Shown here in pieces: positions 26,003 through 32,617 of a stretch of DNA of 42,735 bases. How positions within the stretch are numbered: position 1 is the stretch's first letter; every line of letters begins with the position of its first letter. Origin of the DNA: Flavobacteriales bacterium (GTDB lineage: Bacteria > Bacteroidota > Bacteroidia > Flavobacteriales_D > Sanyastnellaceae). The notes under the pieces were generated by a model. It saw only the letters and a list, made by a program, of their open reading frames with translations. It was not told the origin of the DNA and did not search any database. A program made the position numbers and the translations under genes. The DNA lies in the NCBI GenBank assembly GCA_002683345.1, contig NYSX01000049.1:1-42735 (forward strand), read 5' to 3'.

Positions 26003-26010
26003 TACCTTTG
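26003..26010 (+). promoter_or_regulatory. -7 box TACCTTTG, 7 nt before the ALDH7 start
   Basis: This is an exact match to TAnnTTTG just after the mnmG stop; 7 nt to the ATG at 26018. Confidence 0.6.
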
Positions 26011-26017
26011 GGGCCGC

Positions 26018-27547
26018 ATGAACATCCAAAACATCCTTGCCGACCTCGGCATCCAAGATTACAACCCCGGCGTCATGATTGGCGCTGAAGCCTTCGGGTC
26101 AGGGGCCAGCATCGAAAGCCACTCCCCCGTTGACGGGAAGCGCATCGCCTCACTCAGCACGGCAACCGCCGAAGACTACGAACGGGTCATGAATGCCGCC
26201 TCCGAAGCGTTTGTGGAGTGGAGAAAGTGGACCGCCCCTCAACGAGGTGAAGTCGTCCGCCAATACGGTGAAGCCCTTCGCGCCAAGAAGGAAAGCCTCG
26301 GCGCCCTCGTTTCCTACGAAATGGGCAAAAGCTACCAAGAAGGACTTGGCGAGGTGCAGGAGATGATTGACATCTGCGACTTCGCGGTAGGCCAGAGCCG
26401 TCAACTCTACGGCTTGACAATGCACTCTGAGCGTCCCAACCACCGCATGTATGAGCAATACCACCCCCTCGGCGTGGTGGGCATCATCAGCGCCTTCAAC
26501 TTTCCTGTGGCCGTGTGGTGCTGGAACACCGCGCTCGCGTGGATTGCGGGTGACGTTTGTGTTTGGAAGCCCTCAGAGAAGGCGCCTTTGTGCTCCATTG
26601 CGTGCCAGCACATTTGGAATGAGGTGGCTGAAGCCAACGACCTTCCTGCGGGCACCAGCTGCATCGTCAACGGCGATTACACCGTGGGTGAGATGATGAC
26701 GGCCGACGGTCGCGTCCCGCTCGTCTCCGCCACCGGATCCATTCGCATGGGCAAGATTGTGGCGCAAGCTGTGGCTGCCCGTTTGGGACGCTCCTTGCTT
26801 GAATTGGGCGGAAACAACGCCATCATCATCACGCCTGAAGCGGACCTCAAAATGGTCATTCCCGCGACGGTATTTGGCGCCGTGGGAACCTGTGGCCAGC
26901 GTTGCACCAGCACGCGCCGCTTGATCATTCACAGCAGCATCTACGACAAGGTGCGCGATCAACTCACGCAGGCCTACAAGCAAATCCGCATTGGCGATCC
27001 GTTGGACGAAAACAACCATGTTGGACCCCTCATTGACACCGATGCCGTGGCGCAATATGAGCGCGCACTCGAAGCGGTCGTGGAGCAGGGGGGAAGTGTG
27101 TTGGTTTCCGGTGGCCGCTTGGAAGGCTCTGGATACGAAAGCGGTTGCTACGTGAAGCCTGCGATTGCCGAAGTCACCAACGACCTCGAGATCGTGCAGC
27201 ACGAGACCTTTGCCCCGATCCTCTACTTGATGAAGTACGACACCTTGGACGAGGCGATTGCCTTGCAAAACGGCGTGGTTCAGGGATTGTCTTCCGCCAT
27301 CATGACCAACAACGTTCGCGAAGCAGAAGCCTTCCTTTCTTGCGCTGGCTCTGATTGCGGCATTGCCAACGTCAACATCGGCACCTCCGGTGCAGAGATC
27401 GGTGGCGCATTTGGTGGTGAAAAGGAAACAGGAGGTGGACGCGAGTCTGGCTCCGATGCTTGGAAAGCGTACATGCGTCGTCAGACAAACACGATCAACT
27501 ACGGAAGCGATTTGCCGCTTGCGCAAGGCATCAAGTTCGACCTCTGA
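26018..27547 (+). CDS. ALDH7-family aldehyde dehydrogenase (alpha-aminoadipate semialdehyde dehydrogenase-like)
   Basis: A 509-residue cytoplasmic NAD(P)-dependent aldehyde dehydrogenase. Landmarks are the cofactor loop GIISAFNFPVAVWCWNTALAW, VSATGSIRMG, LELGGNNAIII with the general-base glutamate, and GTCGQRCTSTRR with the nucleophilic cysteine. The C-terminal stretch GGEKETGGGRESGSDAWKAY and NYGSDLPLAQGIKF is diagnostic of ALDH7 (antiquitin/AmaB), which oxidises alpha-aminoadipate semialdehyde in lysine breakdown. The substrate assignment rests on this similarity. The start at 26018 is supported by the -7 box 7 nt upstream; a GTG 18 nt upstream overlaps the promoter. No other lysine catabolism gene lies nearby. 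Confidence 0.88.
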   Translation: MNIQNILADLGIQDYNPGVMIGAEAFGSGASIESHSPVDGKRIASLSTATAEDYERVMNAASEAFVEWRKWTAPQRGEVVRQYGEALRAKKESLGALVSYEMGKSYQEGLGEVQEMIDICDFAVGQSRQLYGLTMHSERPNHRMYEQYHPLGVVGIISAFNFPVAVWCWNTALAWIAGDVCVWKPSEKAPLCSIACQHIWNEVAEANDLPAGTSCIVNGDYTVGEMMTADGRVPLVSATGSIRMGKIVAQAVAARLGRSLLELGGNNAIIITPEADLKMVIPATVFGAVGTCGQRCTSTRRLIIHSSIYDKVRDQLTQAYKQIRIGDPLDENNHVGPLIDTDAVAQYERALEAVVEQGGSVLVSGGRLEGSGYESGCYVKPAIAEVTNDLEIVQHETFAPILYLMKYDTLDEAIALQNGVVQGLSSAIMTNNVREAEAFLSCAGSDCGIANVNIGTSGAEIGGAFGGEKETGGGRESGSDAWKAYMRRQTNTINYGSDLPLAQGIKFDL

Positions 27548-27558
27548 GTCGTGCCAAC

Positions 27559-27566
27559 TACCTTGC
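27559..27566 (+). promoter_or_regulatory. -7-like box TACCTTGC, 4 nt before the start at 27571
   Basis: It matches TAnnTT with GC in place of the final two bases; GTTC lies between box and ATG. Confidence 0.45.
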
Positions 27567-27570
27567 GTTC

Positions 27571-28749
27571 ATGTTCGCATTTCCGCCACACCCTACAAAG
27601 GCAACTTCGCGCTGCCTTTGTGCATTTCTGGCCATCACCATCATGGCTTGCTCGACAGACGGTCCTGAGCAAAACCTCTATGTCGCCCACTTTGGCACCC
27701 AACCCAAAACCGAGGTGTTGGCAGAGCGTGTTGCCGACGGTTGGGTCATTCGCAATGGCGAAGAACGCATTGTGCTCCGTCATTTGGGAGAAGAGCTTTA
27801 CGCCGTTCCCGTTTTTGGCGGATCCTGGAAAGGCCGGTGGGCAGGGGAGGAGTGGCGCGGACATTGGACGGACTCCCTTCGTCCGGGAGACTACCGCGTG
27901 CCTCTCACCCTGACCCCTTTGGTGCACCCCAAGTCTACATCGGGGTCCAAAACCGCTTCGCGTTGGGACACGAGCGAAGGAACGCTGCTCCTCCAAACCA
28001 GGCAAGATTCCGTGTGGGCCACCATTTCCACGCCGACCGGAGACTACCGCTACCTCGCGGGTAAAAAATCAGACAACATATTGACATTCAACACGTTTGA
28101 TGGCGCACATTTGTTTCGATTCAGTGCGACCCTCAAGGGTGATTCACTCGTCCAAGGGTACTTTCTGTCTGGGACGCATTACAAGACCTCATTTGACGGC
28201 GTTCTTTCGCCCGATGGGGGAGAGGGTTGGAAGAGTGGAAGACAAACTTTCAATGGCGCCGAAATGGCCTTGCAAGGGGTGAATGCCACAGGTGACACCG
28301 TGACTTGGGACAAGTCCGCGCTCGAAGCGGCGGGCAAAACTGGGCTCGTAGTGGATGTCATGGGCACATGGTGCCCCAACTGCATGGATGAGGCCCGGCT
28401 TTTGGCCGAGCTGGCTCCGAGTCACCCTGACGTGCAGTTTGTGAGTTTGGCGTTTGAGCGAAGCACCGACGCCAGCATCTTGCCACGCCTGGCCCAATTC
28501 CAAAAAGAACTGCAGCTGTCCTGGGACGTGCTGCTGGGAGGGAAGGCAAGCAAGCGAATCGCCGCCGAATGTTTGGGGGTCGTGGACACGGTGCATTCGT
28601 TCCCGACCACGGTCTTTTGGGTGCCAGGGTCAGATCCAGTGATTCACACTGGATTCAACGGTCCCGCCACAGGGGAGGGCTACGTTGTTGAACGCGCTTT
28701 CTTCGAGAATCAACTCAACCGCCTCAGCGGTCGCTCGGAAAATCATTGA
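27571..28749 (+). CDS. TlpA-like thioredoxin-fold lipoprotein
   Basis: A 392-residue envelope protein. The N-terminus CLCAFLAITIMAC ends in a plausible lipobox (IMAC, Cys about residue 27), so it is probably a periplasm- or outer membrane-anchored lipoprotein. Residues about 30-230 form a beta-rich domain typical of Bacteroidota DUF4369-like/TlpA fusions, and the C-terminal 140 residues are a thioredoxin fold: LVVDVMGTWCPNCMDEARLL carries the WCxxC redox pair, and SFPTTVFW carries the cis-proline. Such proteins reduce or isomerise disulfides of exported partners; the partner is unknown. The start at 27571 has a -7-like box 4 nt upstream. It overlaps the convergent fusion gene by 26 bp. Confidence 0.85.
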   Translation: MFAFPPHPTKATSRCLCAFLAITIMACSTDGPEQNLYVAHFGTQPKTEVLAERVADGWVIRNGEERIVLRHLGEELYAVPVFGGSWKGRWAGEEWRGHWTDSLRPGDYRVPLTLTPLVHPKSTSGSKTASRWDTSEGTLLLQTRQDSVWATISTPTGDYRYLAGKKSDNILTFNTFDGAHLFRFSATLKGDSLVQGYFLSGTHYKTSFDGVLSPDGGEGWKSGRQTFNGAEMALQGVNATGDTVTWDKSALEAAGKTGLVVDVMGTWCPNCMDEARLLAELAPSHPDVQFVSLAFERSTDASILPRLAQFQKELQLSWDVLLGGKASKRIAAECLGVVDTVHSFPTTVFWVPGSDPVIHTGFNGPATGEGYVVERAFFENQLNRLSGRSENH

Positions 28750-30733
28750 CCTTGTCCACCACGATGCGGTGATCCATGTTGGCCAAGTGCCATGCCGTGT
28801 GGAACACGAGCTTGCCGATTTCCGCCATTTTGGGGTACATGATTTTGTCCCAATCGTCCCCGGGTTTGTGGTAATCTTCATGCACGCCTGTGAAGTAAAA
28901 GATCACGGGGATGTTGTTCTTGGCGAAGTTGTAGTGGTCGCTGCGGTAGTAAAAGCGGTTGGGATCGTCAGGCGCGTTGTACGTGTAATCCAGAGCGAGG
29001 TTGGTGTACGTTTCGTTGCAGTACTCGCTGATTTCGTGAAGCTCTGAACTCAGTTTGTCCGCACCAATGAGGTACACGTAACGGGGATCGTCCTCGTGGT
29101 CTGCATCGGTCCGGCCAATCATGTCAATGTTCAAGTTGGCCACGGTGTTCTCCAAGGGAAACACGGGATGGTCCGCATAGTACTCGCTGCCCAGCAGGCC
29201 TTTTTCTTCACCCACGACATTCATAAACAACACACTTCGCTTGGGTCGGAGGTTCTTGTCTTCTCCCATCTTGAGAAACTGGCGGGCCAATTCCATGACT
29301 GTCACCGTGCCGGAGCCATCGTCGTCCGCGCCATTGTGAATTTCACCGCCAATGATGCCCACGTGGTCGTAGTGGGAGGTGATGACGATGACTTCATCTT
29401 TCAATTCTGGATCTGAACCCTCCAAAAAGGCCAGCACATTCTCTGCTTCGTAGTTGGATTTGAGTTGGTCGATGTTCAATTCAAACGACACCCCCAACTT
29501 GGCCGATTTGGCCGGTTTGCCATTGTCGACGGATGCAGCATGGTTCGCCAGAGACTTCATTTTGGAGGTGGCCAACCATGCATTCGCTTGAGATTGTTTG
29601 ACAAAAAGGGTCGGGAGGTTGGTGCCTTCTCCTTCCTTTTCGCGGTCGAGGGAAGTGGACTTGCGAAGCATCCACTTTTTCATGCGGCTGGACCGAACCT
29701 CAAACGCTTCGTCTTCCATGATCACCACCACAGCTTGAGCTCCAAGGGACTGTGCCAATTCTCTCTTTTTTCCGAGCGATTCAGCCCATTCGGAAGGGGC
29801 ACCATCCTCAGTGATTTTGGATTGTCCCTCTGCATCGGTGGGTTCCCCGTCGAGAAACATCACCACGCCTTCTCCTTTGAACTTTTTGTAATCGTTCCAA
29901 CGGTCATCCTGAATGCCGTGACCCACAAACGTCAATGTTTGATTCTTCAATGTGGTCACATCCAAACCCGGATACACGAGAAAATCATCCGCCAAAACCA
30001 AGGTGTCTTCCCCCACCATCATGGAACCACCTCTGATTTGGGTGTTCACCAAGGGCACCATTTGAAAGAAAGATCCGTTGTTGCACGGCTCAAAACCGAG
30101 CGAACCGTAATACGCTTCCAGGTAACTGGCCGCCTTCCTTTGACCGATTTCACCTGTTTCTCGTCCTTCAAAACCATCACTTGCGAGGATGCTCAAATGC
30201 ACGCGAAGTTGTTTTTCATCCAACTTCACAGAATTCACAAAACCTGGATCGGTCAACTCACGTTGTCCCCAACCGGAAAGGACCATGGCGAACATGGCCA
30301 CCATAGCACAGGAAATTTTCCCCACGCGACGTGCATGACGTCCCCCTTCAAAGTCAGAGGAGAAAAACGCATCCACCATCTCCAAAGCCGTTTCCTCAGA
30401 AACAAAACGCGCAGGAATGCACAACACGTTGGCGTCGTTGTGTTGACGTCCCAAAGACGCAATCTCTGGGGTCCATGCAATGCAGGCGCGCACATCGTTG
30501 TGTTTGTTGGCTGTCATGGCCACGCCATTGGCAGAACCACAGATCAAAATGCCCAATCCGGCATGTTCCCCTGCCACATCCTCCGCCACCGCATGGGCAT
30601 GGTCTGGATAATCCACACTGTCAGGTGTGTCTGTACCACGGTTCAACATGGTGTGGCCTTGGGCTTCGAGGTGTTGTGCGATGCGTGCCTTCAATTCAGG
30701 TCCCGCGTGATCGCATCCAATGCTGACAATCAT
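28724..30733 (-). CDS. in-frame fusion: ribose-5-phosphate isomerase B + M28 family peptidase
   Basis: One 669-residue frame covers two normally separate proteins. Residues 1-145 (MIVSIGCDHAG, DYPDHAHAVAE, ILICGSANGVAMTANK, ARQHNDANVLCIPARFV, FEGGRHARRVGKISC) are a complete RpiB, a cytoplasmic pentose-phosphate isomerase, ending exactly where RpiB usually stops. Without a stop codon follows AMVAMFAMVLSGWGQ, a signal-peptide-like hydrophobic stretch, then a full M28 zinc aminopeptidase with metal-binding HYDHVG, NGADDDGSGTVTVMELA, NVVGEEKGLLGS and YYRSDHYNFAKNNIPVIFYF. An internal GTG at the V of RRVGKIS would give a normal secreted peptidase (MGKISCAMVAMFAMVLSGWGQ), so two products are conceivable. 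The start at 30733 is fixed by a TATTTTCG box 4 nt upstream. Confidence 0.85.
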   Translation of the reverse strand: MIVSIGCDHAGPELKARIAQHLEAQGHTMLNRGTDTPDSVDYPDHAHAVAEDVAGEHAGLGILICGSANGVAMTANKHNDVRACIAWTPEIASLGRQHNDANVLCIPARFVSEETALEMVDAFFSSDFEGGRHARRVGKISCAMVAMFAMVLSGWGQRELTDPGFVNSVKLDEKQLRVHLSILASDGFEGRETGEIGQRKAASYLEAYYGSLGFEPCNNGSFFQMVPLVNTQIRGGSMMVGEDTLVLADDFLVYPGLDVTTLKNQTLTFVGHGIQDDRWNDYKKFKGEGVVMFLDGEPTDAEGQSKITEDGAPSEWAESLGKKRELAQSLGAQAVVVIMEDEAFEVRSSRMKKWMLRKSTSLDREKEGEGTNLPTLFVKQSQANAWLATSKMKSLANHAASVDNGKPAKSAKLGVSFELNIDQLKSNYEAENVLAFLEGSDPELKDEVIVITSHYDHVGIIGGEIHNGADDDGSGTVTVMELARQFLKMGEDKNLRPKRSVLFMNVVGEEKGLLGSEYYADHPVFPLENTVANLNIDMIGRTDADHEDDPRYVYLIGADKLSSELHEISEYCNETYTNLALDYTYNAPDDPNRFYYRSDHYNFAKNNIPVIFYFTGVHEDYHKPGDDWDKIMYPKMAEIGKLVFHTAWHLANMDHRIVVDKVNDFPSDR

Positions 30734-30737
30734 GTCA

Positions 30738-30745
30738 CGAAAATA
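30738..30745 (-). promoter_or_regulatory. -7 box TATTTTCG, 4 nt before the rpiB-M28 start
   Basis: It fits TAnnTTYG with TGAC before the ATG at 30733. Its upstream edge overlaps the inverted repeat at 30744-30776. Confidence 0.55.
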
Positions 30746-30776
30746 CCCACACTCGACGTTCATGAACCTGTGGGTA
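30744..30776. promoter_or_regulatory. nested inverted repeat, candidate operator of rpiB-M28
   Basis: Arms TACCCACA (30744-30751) and TGTGGGTA (30769-30776) are perfect reverse complements around a 17-nt spacer that itself contains the 10-bp palindrome GTTCATGAAC (30758-30767). The left arm overlaps the -7 box of the fusion gene, where a repressor would block the promoter. Confidence 0.45.
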
Positions 30777-31077
30777 GCGAAGAAGAACTTTATTTGGAAA
30801 GGGAACTGTTTGTCTCTAAGCCAGACGCCAAGGTCCCACTCCAAATCTTTTCCCGCCGATTTTCACACGTGTTATCCCCTGAAATCACCGGGGTTTTGCA
30901 CAGCGAAGTCAGCTGTGATTTTTGCCCAAGACCTCTCGTACACAATGTGTGCAAAACCGTGCATACTCACTTTGGATCAGCGATTTGATTTCCACATCCC
31001 CTGCCGAACTTTGTGAATGAGGGGTGAACATCGTCTTTTGCAAGAGGTGCGATCCACGAGTTTTCCCACTCATCCAC
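30777..31077. other. intergenic region between divergent genes, no gene seen
   Basis: This 300-bp stretch is AT-richer than its flanks and holds no convincing gene. It contains a CCCC...GGGG pair around TGAAATCA (30878-30895) and ACACAATGTGT (30950s), both short and unplaced. A GAACTTTG (31006-31013) is a possible weak -7 box for the MORN gene. Confidence 0.4.
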
Positions 31078-32613
31078 ATGCCTACTATGACATCATCTTC
31101 TCTTTTAAAAAAATTCATTTTCATTGTAGGATGTGGACAACCCATGTGGGCGCAAGAATGTGACTGGGTTCAGTTCAAGCATGAGAATGGGGCAGTGGCC
31201 AGCGAAGGATGCTTCGAGAATGGTGTGCCGGTGGGGGTGTGGAAGAGTTACGACGATCGGGGAATGTTGTTGAGCGAAGGTGAACGCCAAAACAACCAAC
31301 CACAAGGATTGTGGAAATTCTACAACCAAGGCGTGCTTCGGGAAACGGCAGAGTTTGTGGATGGACAAAAAGAGGGGGTGCAAACGCTTTGGGTGGAAGG
31401 TCTGTTGACCGATTCCGTTCGATGGACAGGTGGGCAACGCGAAGGAGAGTCCATGGTGTTTCGTCCCGACGGTTCCTTGAAAATGCGCGTTCTCTACGAG
31501 AAGGACAAGCGCGAAGGCAAAGCCACGTTGTTCAATGCACAGAACGAACCCCACGGCTATCGGTGGTATAAACAGGACAGGTTGCTGGCCTCAGAATCGT
31601 TCAATCGAATGGACGAACAAGGCAGGAAATCGGGTCCCTGGAAGGTGTTTCATCCCTCGGGTCGTGTCATCGAAACGGGTTTTTACATGGAAGGATTGAA
31701 GCACGGCACATTCCAATATTTTGATGCCCGTGGCAGCGTGACGGCGGTGGTGGAATACCGATTTGGGGAGGAAGTGTTGCCTGAATCAGTTGAAGAGCCT
31801 GTGGTAGAAGTCCAAACCATGCGCAGGCCCGATGGGTCCATTGCAGAAACGGTGACGTACGTCAATGGCATCAAGGAAGGTGTGGCCAGGCAATACGATG
31901 AAGGAGGCACGGTGGTGGGTGGATCGGTGTTTGCATCGGACGTGTTGGTCGCCGAAGGCATCACCACGAAGGAGGGTAAAAGAAACGGTCCCTGGAAGGA
32001 GTATTGGCCCAACGGCACGTTGCGTGCAGAGGGACAATATGTGAACGATGCACGGGAGGGTCGATGGGTGTTTTACCGCGAATCAGGGGAGAAGGAACAA
32101 CAAGGGGAGTACATCGCCGATGCGATTCATGGAGCTTGGACATGGTGGTATCCAGGGGGGGGCATTCACCGGGAAGAAGCGTACAGCAGGGGCGAACCGG
32201 TGGGCACGTTCTTAGAATACGACACCACAGGTGCAGCATTGGTTTCTGGCGCGTATGAACAAGGATTGCGCCATGGTGCATGGCGAATCCAGGTGAACGA
32301 TCACCTTGAGGAAGGGAACTATGTGTACGGGGAGAAAGACGGGGTTTGGACGCACACTTACGGCAACGGGAAACGTCAGTTTGAAGGCGCCTACGTGGTG
32401 GGACAACCCGACGGCAAACACCGAAACTGGCATGAGAACGGTGTGCTGGAAGAGGAGGGGAAATATGAAAGTGGGGCCAAACACAAGAAATGGAGGCTCT
32501 ACGATGACACAGGTGTGGTACTGCACGAGTACATTTACCGGTACGGTAAGCTGCGCAAGGTGGATGGTTCGAAAGTGGACAAACGACGCGATGGCAAGCT
32601 GAAAGGCAACTGA
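31078..32613 (+). CDS. exported MORN-repeat (MORN_2) protein
   Basis: A 511-residue protein made of about fifteen to twenty MORN_2-type repeats (pattern G-W/Y-G-x-G with repeats such as GVWKSYDDRG, GLWKFYNQG, GPWKEYWPNGTLRAEGQY, GVWTHTYGNGKRQFEG). After MTSSSLLKKFIFIVGCGQPMWAQ, a plausible signal peptide, the repeats begin at once, so it is likely exported or surface-facing. Function unknown; MORN_2 proteins occur as YwqK-like proteins in varied settings. Two Met codons (31078, 31087) are possible starts; a GTG at 31024 is in frame but gives an unusual leader. It is followed after 4 nt by the six-PAS kinase, so it may act with it. DNA is less GC-rich than most of the window. Confidence 0.8.
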   Translation: MPTMTSSSLLKKFIFIVGCGQPMWAQECDWVQFKHENGAVASEGCFENGVPVGVWKSYDDRGMLLSEGERQNNQPQGLWKFYNQGVLRETAEFVDGQKEGVQTLWVEGLLTDSVRWTGGQREGESMVFRPDGSLKMRVLYEKDKREGKATLFNAQNEPHGYRWYKQDRLLASESFNRMDEQGRKSGPWKVFHPSGRVIETGFYMEGLKHGTFQYFDARGSVTAVVEYRFGEEVLPESVEEPVVEVQTMRRPDGSIAETVTYVNGIKEGVARQYDEGGTVVGGSVFASDVLVAEGITTKEGKRNGPWKEYWPNGTLRAEGQYVNDAREGRWVFYRESGEKEQQGEYIADAIHGAWTWWYPGGGIHREEAYSRGEPVGTFLEYDTTGAALVSGAYEQGLRHGAWRIQVNDHLEEGNYVYGEKDGVWTHTYGNGKRQFEGAYVVGQPDGKHRNWHENGVLEEEGKYESGAKHKKWRLYDDTGVVLHEYIYRYGKLRKVDGSKVDKRRDGKLKGN

Positions 32614-32617
32614 ACGC

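Noticed and set aside
30720-31016. A 98-residue plus-strand frame overlapping the fusion gene start
   Set aside because: No domain, signal peptide or start context; it covers the promoter and inverted repeat of the divergent gene.
31140-32560. Repeated pattern in the MORN gene as a DNA repeat or CRISPR-like array
   Set aside because: The repetition is at protein level with diverged codons; no identical direct DNA repeats or spacers are present.
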